Origin: Kibdelosporangium aridum
Lineage (GTDB): Bacteria; Actinomycetota; Actinomycetes; Mycobacteriales; Pseudonocardiaceae
NCBI RefSeq assembly: GCF_900176515.1
Contig: NZ_FWXV01000002.1
Location: forward strand, 1,860,001 to 1,924,000
Reading direction: 5' to 3'
Length of the DNA stretch: 64,000 bases
The first letter of the stretch is position 1. Every line of letters begins with the position of its first letter. Below are positions 15,731-24,392 of the stretch, in pieces. The notes under the pieces were generated by a model that saw only the letters and a program-made list of their open reading frames with translations, did no database searches and had not been told where the DNA came from. The translations under genes were made by a program, and so were the position numbers.

Positions 15731-17134
15731 ATGTCCGGCCGTGCCGCCTCGACGCGCGACTCCAGCAGGGTGCCGAGCACGGCTCGGCTCTTGTTGGGTG
15801 GCGCGCTGGTCCTGGTACTCGGCGCGACGCTGATCCTGGTGCTGACCGACGACGCCCGGTTCCTCAAGATGGGCATCCTGGCGGCGTTGTGGGCCGCCTT
15901 GGTGGGTGCGTTCCTGGCCGCGCGGTTCCGCCGTCAGGTGGCCGACAAGACCGATGACGCGCAGAGTATGCAGGCGATCTATGAGCTCGAACTCGAGCGG
16001 GAGATCGCCGCGCGGCGCGAGTTCGAGCTGGAGCTGGAAGCGGAGGCCAAGCGCAAGGCCGAAGAACAGTCCAGGGCGGACATCGAAGCCCTGCGCAACG
16101 AACTGGGCCAGCTCAGGGAAACCCTGCAGACGCTGCTTGGCGGCGAGGTGCTGGTCGAACGGTTCGCGCTGCAGGCGCAGGCGACCCGGATGCGCTCGTT
16201 GCCCGACGAGTCGCACCAGTTGCCGCAGCAGGGCCAGATGATGAAACGCCTGAACCCGTCCGCGAAGCAGCAGCCGGTGATTATTCCCGGCGAGCCGCAG
16301 ACCGAACTGATCGACCGCGTGCCCGACCGGCCGCGCGGCGGCAACGCCCGCCCACAGCCGCAGCGGCCGCAACCGCAGCGTCCGCCGCGTGAGCCTGCGG
16401 AGCGCCAGGTCCAAATCCGTCAGCCTCGCCGGGACGACCCCAGCAATCCAGGGTCGGGTTGGTGGGACCCGGTGACGCCGGTGGGCCGCGAGAACCCGTA
16501 CCACCAGCCGGTGGCCGGGGACTCGGCCAACAGCCTTGGCGAGGGCATCGACCCGAACTGGACTCCGTCGTGGGAGCGCAGCAACACGCCCCCGCCGCCC
16601 CGGCAACAGGCAGGCCGTCCGCCTCGGCCGCCGAAGCGACCCGAGCCTCAGCCGAGCCAGCCGATGATGCGCCCGGTGGCCCAGGCCAGTCAGCCCATGC
16701 AGCGCCCGGAGCCGGAGTCACCGACGCAGATCCAGCCGCTGCCGGAGCCCGTGGAGCCAACCGTTCAGCGGCCGGTGGTTCGTACGCCCGAACCTCCTCC
16801 GCCACCGCCTCCGGTGCGTAAGCCCGAACCGTCCACCCGGGTTGTCCAGGTGCCGCCCAGCCCGGAGGAGACCGGCGGACGTCGGCGTGCGCCAGAAGCC
16901 CCGGCAGCCGAGGCCGCCGGTGGCGGGCGACGCCGCAAGCCCGACGACGCGCCTTCGTGGCAGGAGACGTTCCAGGCACGCCAGCAACAGCAGGCCTCCG
17001 GAAGCCACGCGAAGCCCGCAGCTCCTGCTCAGCCGTCGGGTTCGCACGCCGAGGGCAAGTCCGTGAACGAACTCCTGGCCGCATACGGCTCCTCAGGAGA
17101 CACGCCTCGAAGGAGGAGGCGGCGGGAGGACTGA
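15731..17134 (+). CDS. membrane protein with coiled coil and Pro/Arg-rich tail (DUF6779-like, Rv3604c position)
   Basis: The 467-residue protein has two hydrophobic helices near the N-terminus (about 20-40 and 46-64). A highly charged coiled coil (about 72-145, rich in Glu/Arg/Leu heptads such as LELEREIAARREFELELEAE) follows, and then over 250 residues rich in Pro, Arg and Gln ending in an RRRRRR-like basic tail. In M. tuberculosis the same place holds Rv3604c, an Ala/Arg/Pro-rich membrane protein. I start it at ATG 15731 rather than GTG 15722. The build suggests a scaffold under the membrane, possibly for cell division or polar growth, but that is inference. Confidence 0.75.
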   Translation: MSGRAASTRDSSRVPSTARLLLGGALVLVLGATLILVLTDDARFLKMGILAALWAALVGAFLAARFRRQVADKTDDAQSMQAIYELELEREIAARREFELELEAEAKRKAEEQSRADIEALRNELGQLRETLQTLLGGEVLVERFALQAQATRMRSLPDESHQLPQQGQMMKRLNPSAKQQPVIIPGEPQTELIDRVPDRPRGGNARPQPQRPQPQRPPREPAERQVQIRQPRRDDPSNPGSGWWDPVTPVGRENPYHQPVAGDSANSLGEGIDPNWTPSWERSNTPPPPRQQAGRPPRPPKRPEPQPSQPMMRPVAQASQPMQRPEPESPTQIQPLPEPVEPTVQRPVVRTPEPPPPPPPVRKPEPSTRVVQVPPSPEETGGRRRAPEAPAAEAAGGGRRRKPDDAPSWQETFQARQQQQASGSHAKPAAPAQPSGSHAEGKSVNELLAAYGSSGDTPRRRRRRED

Positions 17135-17219
17135 CCGCCGTGTCCACCATTCCCGCACGGTGAGTTCGCTGGCCGGGGCCTTCGGCGAGCGTTCGGGGGC
17201 GCACGTTTGTTCTGGGCGC

Positions 17220-17233
17220 TAATGTTCCCCGCT
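17220..17233 (+). promoter_or_regulatory. possible -10 element for a leaderless prsW-like transcript
   Basis: TAATGT at 17220-17225 is a good -10 hexamer placed about 8-12 nt before the GTG ATG pair at 17234-17239, and no Shine-Dalgarno sequence is visible in between. Leaderless transcripts with this geometry are common in actinobacteria. No clear -35 is seen. Confidence 0.3.
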
Positions 17234-17236
17234 GTG

Positions 17237-18373
17237 ATGATCCAGGAGCCGGCCGTGCCCGTTCGGCCGACGCCACGGCGTAAGACCGTTTTGCTGCCCA
17301 TGGTCGGGCTGATTCTGCTGAGCATGGCCGGGCTTGGCGTGTTCGCCTACCTCACCGCGAGTGTTGGCGTCGTCGCCGAACTCGTCGGGTTGGCAGTCGC
17401 GTTGTTGCCGGTCGGGCCGGTTGTCGCCGCGTTTCTCTGGATCGACAGGTGGGAGCCCGAACCTGCCCGTCTGCTGTGGTTGGCGTTCGCGTGGGGCGCC
17501 TGTGGCGCGACGTTGACCGCGCTGCTCATCAACAACACCGCCGAGGTTGTCGGTGACCTCCTGCTTGGCAAGGGCGGTGGCGACGCCGTCGCGGCGGTGG
17601 TCTCGGCGCCGCTGATCGAGGAGGCGGCGAAGGCCGCGTTCGTCCTCGGCGTTTACCTGTGGAAGCGGCAGGAGTTCAACGGTGTCGTCGACGGCATCGT
17701 CTACGCCGGGATGTGTGCGGCCGGGTTCGCGTTCACCGAGAACATCTACTACTTCGGGCGCATCTTCGGCGAGCACGGCTTCGGCACGGTCGACTCCGCC
17801 GGTGTGGTCGCCGCGTTCATCCTGCGTGGGGTGATGTCACCGTTCACGCATCCGCTGTTCACCGTGATGACGGGCATCGGGATCGGCGTGGCGGCGGGGT
17901 CCGCCAAGAACTGGGTCAAGGTCGCGGCGCCGCTGGGCGGTTATCTGGGTGCCGTCGTCCTGCATTCGTTGTGGAACTCCGCGGCGACGCTGGGCAATGC
18001 GACCACGTTCCTCAACGTGTACTTCCTGATCATGCTGCCGGTCTTCATCGGCGCGGGCGTGCTGGTGAACTGGGCACGCAAACGGGAGCAGAAGATCATC
18101 GCGGTCGCCTTGCCCCGAATGGTCGGTGACGGGCTCATCGCGCCCGGTGAGGTCGACGTGCTGGCCAACCTCAAACGTCGCAGGCAATGGCGCAAGAAGG
18201 TCGCTCGAAAAGCCGGACCGGATGCCGGACGGGCCGTCGCGGACTACCAGACAGCCGTCTCTGAACTGGCGTTTTACCGAAACAGCCATTCCGGCGGCGA
18301 GGTTGAGCAGTTGCTCATACAGGCAGTTCGCGTGAGCCGGGCCACGGCGGTCAGCGCTGCAAAGCAGCAATAG
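17237..18373 (+). CDS. PrsW-family intramembrane metalloprotease
   Basis: The polytopic protein of about 378 residues has the PrsW signatures: the paired glutamates in APLIEEAAKAAF, NGVVDGIVYAGMCAAGFAFTEN, the histidine-containing MSPFTHPLFTVMTG, and VVLHSLWN. Bacillus PrsW cleaves an anti-sigma factor in the membrane. Actinobacterial homologues are mostly uncharacterised. The C-terminal 90 residues are soluble and basic. The start is uncertain: ATG 17237, GTG 17234 and ATG 17222 are all in frame, and none has a ribosome binding site. It is an insertion relative to M. tuberculosis between the Rv3604c and Rv3603c equivalents. Confidence 0.85.
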   Translation: MIQEPAVPVRPTPRRKTVLLPMVGLILLSMAGLGVFAYLTASVGVVAELVGLAVALLPVGPVVAAFLWIDRWEPEPARLLWLAFAWGACGATLTALLINNTAEVVGDLLLGKGGGDAVAAVVSAPLIEEAAKAAFVLGVYLWKRQEFNGVVDGIVYAGMCAAGFAFTENIYYFGRIFGEHGFGTVDSAGVVAAFILRGVMSPFTHPLFTVMTGIGIGVAAGSAKNWVKVAAPLGGYLGAVVLHSLWNSAATLGNATTFLNVYFLIMLPVFIGAGVLVNWARKREQKIIAVALPRMVGDGLIAPGEVDVLANLKRRRQWRKKVARKAGPDAGRAVADYQTAVSELAFYRNSHSGGEVEQLLIQAVRVSRATAVSAAKQQ

Positions 18374-18411
18374 TTACGCTCTGACCTTGGCTTGACGAAA
18401 GGACAAGGGCA

Positions 18412-19302
18412 ATGAGCCGTCCCGCGCGCCTCGGAGTGGGCGTGGTGTCCGCTGGCCGAGTCGGTGCGGTGATGGGCGCCGCACTCGCCAGGGCCGGACA
18501 CGCGGTGGTCGCCGCGTCCGGGGTTTCGCGCGACTCCGTTCGGCGCGCCGAAGACCTGTTGCCTGGTGTCCCGCTGTTGCCGCCGGACGAGGTCGTCAGC
18601 AAGGCCGATCTGGTGTTGCTCGCGTTGCCGGACGACGCGCTGGAAGGCATGGTTCGTGGCCTCGCGGCCGCGGGAACGCTGCGGCCTGGGCAGATCGTGG
18701 TGCACACGTCCGGGGCGTACGGCGTCGACGTGCTGCAGCCCGCGGCGGATCATGGTGCGCTGCCTTTGGCTCTGCATCCCGTGATGACATTCACCGGACG
18801 CGCTGAGGATCTTGACCGGCTTGTCGCATGTTCGGTCGGTGTGACCGCGCAGGACGGCGACGAAGCAGCGTGGAACGTCGGCGAAGCCCTGGTTGTCGAG
18901 ATGGGTTCGGACCCGATCCGGGTGCCGTCGTCGGCTCGTCCGGCGTATCACACCGCACTGGCACACGCGTCGAACCACCTGATCACCTTGGTCGCCGACG
19001 CGGCGGACCTGCTGCGGCAGTCCGGTGTCGGCAATCCGGAACGCTTGCTTGGCCCGCTTTTGTCGGCCGCGCTGGACAATTCCCTGCGGCACGGCGATCG
19101 TGCGCTGACCGGTCCAGTCGCCAGAGGCGATGCCGGTACTGTGCGCAAGCATCTGAATGTGTTGCGGGACAACGCGCCCGAGCTGCTTCCCAGTTACCGG
19201 GAAATGGCGCGGCGGACCGCGCGCCGGGCGACCGACAGCGGACTGCTGCGCGGGGATCTCGCGCCGGACGTTTTCCAGGCCATTGACGAGGAGCACGAGT
19301 GA
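18412..19302 (+). CDS. Rossmann-fold/DUF2520 domain protein
   Basis: The 296-residue protein has an N-terminal NAD(P)-type Rossmann segment (VGVVSAGRVGAVMGAALARAGH), with a loosened glycine motif, followed by the C-terminal DUF2520 helical domain (ASNHLITLVADAADLLRQ). It resembles short-chain-like or ketopantoate-reductase-like oxidoreductases. It lies directly before panC, overlapping it by GTGA at 19299, as does M. tuberculosis Rv3603c. That placement invites the idea of a ketopantoate-reductase-type step, but I see no proof. ATG 18412 is preceded by AAAGGACAAGG. Confidence 0.88.
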   Translation: MSRPARLGVGVVSAGRVGAVMGAALARAGHAVVAASGVSRDSVRRAEDLLPGVPLLPPDEVVSKADLVLLALPDDALEGMVRGLAAAGTLRPGQIVVHTSGAYGVDVLQPAADHGALPLALHPVMTFTGRAEDLDRLVACSVGVTAQDGDEAAWNVGEALVVEMGSDPIRVPSSARPAYHTALAHASNHLITLVADAADLLRQSGVGNPERLLGPLLSAALDNSLRHGDRALTGPVARGDAGTVRKHLNVLRDNAPELLPSYREMARRTARRATDSGLLRGDLAPDVFQAIDEEHE

Positions 19303-20195
19303 CGGCACCGAAGGCACCCGAGTTCACCCGTGGCGCGCTGCATGTGCACAGCAGCCCGAAAGAGGTCGCCAGGGTCACCCGAGCGCTGCGTGCGGTCGGC
19401 AACAAGGTCGTGCTCGTGCCGACGATGGGCGCGTTGCACGCCGGTCACCGCGAATTGTTGCGACGCGCGCGCAACATCCCGAACACCGTGGTGGTCGCGT
19501 CGATCTTCGTGAACCCCTTGCAGTTCGGGCCGAACGAGGACCTGGAGCGCTACCCCCGTCCGCTGGAGGCGGACCTGGAGGCGTGCCGCGACGAGCGCGT
19601 GGAGATCGTGTTCACGCCGGATCGCGAGGACATGTACCCGCCGGGCTCGCAAGTGACTGTCCACCCTGGACCATTGGGTGACGAGCTGGAAGGAAGCGTC
19701 CGAAAAGGACACTTCGCGGGTGTGCTCACCGTTGTGAACAAGCTGTTCAACATCGTCCGGCCGGATTACGCGCTGTTCGGCGAGAAGGACTACCAGCAGC
19801 TGATGCTGATCAAGCGGATGGTCGCCGATCTGGACATGGACACGCACGTGATCGGTGTGCCGACGGTCCGCGAACCCGACGGCCTCGCGCTGTCGTCGAG
19901 GAACGTCTACTTGAGCGCCACCGAGCGGGAGAGCGCGGTCGCGCTGTCCGCCGCGTTGGCCGCAGGCGCGTACGCGGGGCGCCAAGGGCGCGAAGAGGTG
20001 ATCAAAGCTGCCCGGGAGGTCCTGGCGGCGCACCCGGAGATCGCCGTCGACTACCTCGAACTACGCGCCCCTGACCTCGGTCCCGCGCCGGAACAAGGAG
20101 AAGCCAGGTTGCTCGTGGCTGCCCGGGTCGGCACCACGAGACTCATCGACAACACCGGCCTACGGCTCGGCGAACCGCCTGAGCCCGGGCACTAA
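19299..20195 (+). CDS. panC: pantothenate synthetase (pantoate-beta-alanine ligase)
   Basis: PanC condenses pantoate and beta-alanine using ATP to make pantothenate. The 298-residue protein shows the nucleotidyltransferase segment VPTMGALHAGHREL (the HxGH motif), ASIFVNPLQFGPNEDLERYPR, FGEKDYQQLMLIKRMV and SSRNVYLS (KMSKS-equivalent), all diagnostic. GTG 19299 overlaps the preceding stop. With panD and coaX downstream it forms a coenzyme A operon. Confidence 0.98.
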   Translation: MTAPKAPEFTRGALHVHSSPKEVARVTRALRAVGNKVVLVPTMGALHAGHRELLRRARNIPNTVVVASIFVNPLQFGPNEDLERYPRPLEADLEACRDERVEIVFTPDREDMYPPGSQVTVHPGPLGDELEGSVRKGHFAGVLTVVNKLFNIVRPDYALFGEKDYQQLMLIKRMVADLDMDTHVIGVPTVREPDGLALSSRNVYLSATERESAVALSAALAAGAYAGRQGREEVIKAAREVLAAHPEIAVDYLELRAPDLGPAPEQGEARLLVAARVGTTRLIDNTGLRLGEPPEPGH

Positions 20196-20210
20196 AAGGG
20201 GGTAACCGCG

Positions 20211-20684
20211 ATGCTGCGCACCATGCTGAAGTCCAAGATCCACCGGGCCACGGTCACCCAGGCCGACCTGCACTACGTCGGCTCGGTCACGGTGGACCTC
20301 GACCTGATGGAAGCGGCCGACCTGCTCGTCGGCGAACAGGTCACCATCGTGGACGTGACCAACGGCGCACGCCTGGAGACCTACGTCATCGAAGGTGAGC
20401 GCGGCAGTGGCGTGATCGGCATCAACGGCGCGGCAGCGCATCTGGTGCACCCCGGTGACATCGTGATCATGATCGCCTACGGGCTGATGGACAACGCCGA
20501 GGCCGCGTCCTACCAGCCGCGAGTGGTGTTCGTGGACGAGCAGAACAAGATCGTCGACCTCGGCGCTGACCCCGCGCACGCGCCCGAGGGATCCGGCCTG
20601 GTCAGCGGGGCTGTCGTGGAGCAAACGGCGGAGACGGCGGATGCTGCCGCGCTGGACGCCTTGCTCCAGCCGGAGAATTCCTGA
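20211..20684 (+). CDS. panD: aspartate 1-decarboxylase
   Basis: PanD makes beta-alanine from aspartate for PanC. It is a pyruvoyl enzyme made by self-cleavage between Gly24 and Ser25. Starting at ATG 20211 puts G24-S25 exactly where the family has them (DLHYVGSVTVD), which fixes the start. The GGGGGT just upstream is a strong ribosome binding site. Residues 55-75 contain the IEGERGSGVIGINGAAA segment typical of the family. The 157-residue protein is slightly long because of an acidic/Ala-rich tail. Confidence 0.98.
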   Translation: MLRTMLKSKIHRATVTQADLHYVGSVTVDLDLMEAADLLVGEQVTIVDVTNGARLETYVIEGERGSGVIGINGAAAHLVHPGDIVIMIAYGLMDNAEAASYQPRVVFVDEQNKIVDLGADPAHAPEGSGLVSGAVVEQTAETADAAALDALLQPENS

Positions 20685-20685
20685 C

Positions 20686-21471
20686 GTGCTCTTCGCGATC
20701 GACGTCGGCAACACGAATATCGTCCTCGGCCTGTACTCCGGCGAGAAACTGGTCCGCGACTGGCGAATGCGGACCGTCGCCGGGATGACCGCGGACGAGC
20801 TCGCCCTGACCATGCGCGGCCTGCTCGGTGAGCACGCCGACCGGGTCACCGCGGTTTCAGCGTTGTCGACGGTGCCCGCCGTGCTGCGGGAGCTGCGGGT
20901 CATGCTCAGCCGCTACTACGCCGACGTGCCGCAGATCATTGTGGAGCCAGGGATCCGCACCGGCGTTCCGTTGCTTGTGGACAATCCGAAGGAGGTCGGC
21001 GGCGACCGGGTGATCAACACCTTGGCCGCGCACCACCTGTACAGCACCGCCTGCGTGGTCGTCGACTTCGGCACGTCCACCAACATCGACGTGATATCGG
21101 CGAAAGGCGAGTTCCTCGGCGGGGTTTTCGCGCCGGGCATCGAAATCTCGGTGGACGCGCTGGCCGCCCGGGCGGCCGCGCTGCGCAAGGTGGAACTGGT
21201 CAGGCCCCGCTCGGTGATCGGCAAGAACACAGTGGAATGCCTGCAGTCCGGCATTCTCTACGGCTTTGCCGGACAAGTCGACGGCCTGGTGAAACGGATC
21301 ATCGCGGAACTGCATTCCCAAGGGCATGACAAAGCCGGGCCGGTCAGCGTGATCGCGACCGGCGGCCTCGCGCCACTGGTGATCGCCGAGTCGGAGACGA
21401 TCAAGCACCACCATCCGGATTTGACCCTGCTTGGCTTGCGGCTGGTGTTCGAACGCAACCTCAGGACGTGA
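20686..21471 (+). CDS. coaX: type III pantothenate kinase
   Basis: CoaX phosphorylates pantothenate, the first step of coenzyme A synthesis. The N-terminal DVGNTNIVLGLY is the phosphate-1 motif of the ASKHA fold. GVPLLVDNPKEVGGDRVIN and the mid-region VDFGTSTNIDVIS and GGVFAPGIEIS are also diagnostic. GTG 20686 lies one base after the panD stop. The 261-residue length is normal. The gene ends convergently with the methyltransferase, with an 11-bp overlap. Confidence 0.97.
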   Translation: MLFAIDVGNTNIVLGLYSGEKLVRDWRMRTVAGMTADELALTMRGLLGEHADRVTAVSALSTVPAVLRELRVMLSRYYADVPQIIVEPGIRTGVPLLVDNPKEVGGDRVINTLAAHHLYSTACVVVDFGTSTNIDVISAKGEFLGGVFAPGIEISVDALAARAAALRKVELVRPRSVIGKNTVECLQSGILYGFAGQVDGLVKRIIAELHSQGHDKAGPVSVIATGGLAPLVIAESETIKHHHPDLTLLGLRLVFERNLRT

Positions 21472-22219
21472 CTCGTTTCCCCCGGAAAACCGTGGTTTGA
21501 AAGGGAAAGTCGAACTCGCCTGCCTTGGTTTCCGGCTGCGCCAACAGGTATGCGCGCATCCGCTGGTTGACTTCCTGGCGTTCTTCGGGACTGGCGACAA
21601 GCATGTGGGAATGCGTGCCGACCATGGCCGTCAAACTTTCCACGGTATGCCGGACGGTGTGCCGGAAAACCTGTCGTTCGAACGGGCCGAACAGCGGATG
21701 ATCGGAAAACGGCGCCGGCTGTGCCCGTGATCCGCGGTCCCGGCCGCGGGCCACCTTGTCGAATGTGGAAACCCACGTGACCTGTTCGTCCTCATGGTTC
21801 CACAGTGCCCCCAACATCCCGCCGGGCCGCAGCACCCTGGCAATCTCGGTAAGGGCGGGTTGCTGATCGAACCAATGGAAGGCCTGCCCGACGAGTACGG
21901 CATCGGTACTCGAATCGGGCAACGGGATCTGTTCCGCGCTGCCGACCACCGCTTTGACCGACGGAAATCGTTTTCTGAGTTCCTCCAGCATGGTTTCGTC
22001 CGGTTCGACCGCGGTCACGTTCAGTCCACGGACGGCCAAAGATTCAGTGAGTTTTCCGGTACCAGCCGCGAGATCAAGAACGTCGGCAGCGCCTTCCGGC
22101 AGCACCCAGTCGATCGCATCGGATGGATAGCCAGGCCGGTACCGCGCGTACAGCTCGGCATGTGCGCCGAAGGAGTTCGCTCGCCTGGCCCACAGTTCGG
22201 CATCGGAGAGTTCGGTCAC
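21461..22219 (-). CDS. SAM-dependent methyltransferase (class I)
   Basis: The 252-residue protein has the class I methyltransferase fold. Motif I is VLDLAAGTGKLTESL, followed by VTAVEPDETMLEELR (acidic loop), VVGSAEQIPLPDSSTDAVLVGQAFHWFD (motif II) and VLRPGGMLGALWN (motif III). HWFD after motif II is typical of Methyltransf_11 proteins acting on small molecules. I start it at GTG 22219; a GTG at 22228 is also in frame. It interrupts the coaX-lysS order seen in mycobacteria and is divergent from lysS. The substrate is unknown. Confidence 0.9.
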   Translation of the reverse strand: MTELSDAELWARRANSFGAHAELYARYRPGYPSDAIDWVLPEGAADVLDLAAGTGKLTESLAVRGLNVTAVEPDETMLEELRKRFPSVKAVVGSAEQIPLPDSSTDAVLVGQAFHWFDQQPALTEIARVLRPGGMLGALWNHEDEQVTWVSTFDKVARGRDRGSRAQPAPFSDHPLFGPFERQVFRHTVRHTVESLTAMVGTHSHMLVASPEERQEVNQRMRAYLLAQPETKAGEFDFPFQTTVFRGKRVTS

Positions 22220-22282
22220 GCCCGTCACGCTAGTGATATCCGGTTCGCTTCGCCGCCGGGCTTTTCCGTACCCTTTGCAGGC

Positions 22283-23791
22283 GTGAGTGACGAGCACGTT
22301 TCCCCAGCGCCCGAGCAAGACGACCTCCCCGAGCAGATGCGCATCCGCCGGGAGAAGCGCGAACGGCTGCTCGCCGCCGGTGTCGAGGCTTATCCGGTCG
22401 AACTGCCCAGGACCAGCACGCTGGCGGAGATCCGGGCGAAATACCCGGATTTGGAGCCGGGGGCGGCCACCGGCGAAGTGGTCGGAATCACCGGCCGGGT
22501 GATGTTCCTGCGCAACACCGGCAAGCTCTGCTTCGCCACGCTGCGCGAAGGCGACGGCACGGAACTGCAGGCCATGCTGAGCCTGGCCAATGTCGGCGAG
22601 GAGGCGCTGGCCGCGTGGAAGGCCGACGTCGACCTGGGTGACCACGTGTTCGTCCGCGGCGAGGTGATCACCTCCAAGCGCGGTGAGCTGTCGGTGATGG
22701 CCGAGGAATGGCGAATGGCTGCCAAGGCGTTGCGCCCGCTGCCCGTCGCGCACAAGGAGCTGTCCGAGGAGACCAGGATCCGGCAGCGCTACGTCGACCT
22801 GGTCATGCGCCCGCAGGCCCGCAACGTGGTGCAGACCAGGGCCGGGGTGATGCGCGCGTTGCGGGACAGCTTCCACCGCCGCGGGTTCACCGAGGTGGAG
22901 ACGCCGATGCTGCAGACGCTGCACGGCGGTGCGGCGGCGCGCCCGTTCACGACCCACTCGAACGCCTTCGACATCGACCTCTTCCTGCGGATCGCGCCGG
23001 AGCTGTACCTGAAGAGGTGCGTGGTCGGCGGCATCGAGAAGGTGTTCGAGATCAACCGGAACTTCCGCAATGAGGGAAGCGATTCATCGCATTCGCCGGA
23101 GTTCGCGATGCTGGAGTTCTACCAGGCGTACGCGACTTACGACTCGGTCGGCGTGCTGACCCGTGAGCTGATCCAAGAGGCCGCCGAGGCGGTTTTCGGT
23201 ACTCAGGTGGTCACCCTTGCCGACGGTTCCGAGTACGACCTTTCCGGGGAATGGACCTCGCTGACAATGTACGGATCGTTGTCGGGCGCCCTGGGTGAAG
23301 AGGTGACCCCGGAGACTTCTGTCGAGCAGTTGCGCAAGTTCGCCGAGCGGCACGGCCTTGAAGTGCCGCCCAAGCTGGGACACGGCAAGCTGGTCGAGGA
23401 GCTGTGGGAGCACCTGGTCGGCAACGACCTGCACGCGCCGACTTTCGTGCGGGATTTCCCGGTCGAGACTTCGCCGTTGACACGCCAGCATCGCGACACG
23501 CCGGGAGTCGCGGAAAAATGGGATCTTTACGTGCGCGGTTTCGAACTCGGTACCGGTTACTCCGAGCTTGTCGACCCGGTGGTCGAACGGCAAAGGCTGA
23601 TGGATCAGGCCAGGTTGGGAGCTGCCGGCGACGATGAGGCGATGCAGTTGGACGAGGACTTTCTGCGCGCACTGGAGTACGGAATGCCACCCAGCGGTGG
23701 AGTCGGAATGGGTATCGACCGGCTGCTGATGGCACTCACCGGACTCGGGATCAGGGAGACGATCCTGTTCCCACTCGTTCGCCCGCAATGA
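22283..23791 (+). CDS. lysS: lysyl-tRNA synthetase (class II)
   Basis: LysS charges tRNA(Lys). The 502-residue protein has the N-terminal OB-fold (GEVVGITGRVMFLRNTGKLCFATLREG) and the class II motifs: motif 2 in FEINRNFRNEGSDSSHSPEF and motif 3 in GGVGMGIDRLLMALTG. GTG 22283 (MSDEHVSPAPEQDD) is the sensible start because the upstream frame is antisense to the methyltransferase. The position before lsr2 and clpC matches M. tuberculosis Rv3598c. Confidence 0.98.
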   Translation: MSDEHVSPAPEQDDLPEQMRIRREKRERLLAAGVEAYPVELPRTSTLAEIRAKYPDLEPGAATGEVVGITGRVMFLRNTGKLCFATLREGDGTELQAMLSLANVGEEALAAWKADVDLGDHVFVRGEVITSKRGELSVMAEEWRMAAKALRPLPVAHKELSEETRIRQRYVDLVMRPQARNVVQTRAGVMRALRDSFHRRGFTEVETPMLQTLHGGAAARPFTTHSNAFDIDLFLRIAPELYLKRCVVGGIEKVFEINRNFRNEGSDSSHSPEFAMLEFYQAYATYDSVGVLTRELIQEAAEAVFGTQVVTLADGSEYDLSGEWTSLTMYGSLSGALGEEVTPETSVEQLRKFAERHGLEVPPKLGHGKLVEELWEHLVGNDLHAPTFVRDFPVETSPLTRQHRDTPGVAEKWDLYVRGFELGTGYSELVDPVVERQRLMDQARLGAAGDDEAMQLDEDFLRALEYGMPPSGGVGMGIDRLLMALTGLGIRETILFPLVRPQ

Positions 23792-23889
23792 AACATGGGT
23801 GAGTGACTATGCAAATTCGTCTGGATTTGCGCTAGCCTACGTCCACGCGAGAATCATTCCGTACCGGAATCACCCCGAGGAGGCGGCGT

Positions 23890-24243
23890 ATGGCGCAGAA
23901 GGTCACGGTGACCCTCGTTGACGACATTGACGGTTCGGAAGCCGAAGAGACGCTCGAGTTCGGACTGGACGGCGTTTCGTACCAGATCGACCTGTCTGGC
24001 GACAATGCCGGGAAGCTCAGGGAGATCCTGAGTGACTATGTGGACCACGCCCGCCGTTCCGGTGGTCGTAAGCGAGCAGCAGGTCGGCTTGGGGTCGGTG
24101 GCCGGGTCGCGCGGACGGCCGCGGTGGACAGGGACCAGAACCAGGCAATTCGGGAGTGGGCGCGGAAGAAGGGATACAAAGTTTCCGATCGCGGCCGTAT
24201 CCCGAAGGAAGTCACCGAGGCTTACCACAACAACAGGGACTGA
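23890..24243 (+). CDS. lsr2: Lsr2 nucleoid-associated protein
   Basis: Lsr2 is the actinobacterial H-NS analogue. It bridges DNA and silences AT-rich, often horizontally acquired, genes. The 117-residue protein has the N-terminal oligomerisation domain (KVTVTLVDDIDGSEAEETLEF, YQIDLS) and the C-terminal DNA-binding domain with the AT-hook-like R-G-R in VSDRGRIPKEV. A strong GAGGAGG precedes the ATG. An intrinsic terminator follows, so it is probably a monocistronic, highly expressed unit. Confidence 0.98.
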   Translation: MAQKVTVTLVDDIDGSEAEETLEFGLDGVSYQIDLSGDNAGKLREILSDYVDHARRSGGRKRAAGRLGVGGRVARTAAVDRDQNQAIREWARKKGYKVSDRGRIPKEVTEAYHNNRD

Positions 24244-24259
24244 TAACCACGAAGTCCCC

Positions 24260-24291
24260 AAAGGCCCGCGGCAGCAGCTGCGGGCCTTTTT
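24260..24291 (+). terminator. rho-independent terminator of lsr2
   Basis: AAAGGCCCGC (24260-24269) and GCGGGCCTTT (24280-24289) form a perfect 10-bp stem with a 10-nt loop, ending in a run of five T (24287-24291). This is the clearest classical terminator in the window. Confidence 0.92.
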
Positions 24292-24328
24292 AGTGGCGGT
24301 GATTCCGGGGTTGGGCCAGGCCAGGAGG

Positions 24329-24347
24329 GTCAGTTAGCCTTACCTAA
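24329..24347. promoter_or_regulatory. IdeR/DmdR-like iron box
   Basis: GTCAGTTAGCCTTACCTAA matches 14 of 19 positions of the actinobacterial iron box TTAGGTTAGGCTAACCTAA, including the invariant-looking GTTAG and CCTAA blocks. It lies 46 bp before the siderophore-type ATPase gene, where a DtxR-family repressor would block transcription when iron is replete. Comparison was by eye from a remembered consensus. Confidence 0.65.
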
Positions 24348-24392
24348 CCACGGCGGGGCTATGCTCCCGGGTGGATCTTGTAGGAGGTGCTG

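Noticed and set aside
21794..22282. N-terminal extension of LysS by about 163 residues
   Set aside because: The extension is antisense to the methyltransferase. GTG 22283 gives the normal LysS N-terminus.
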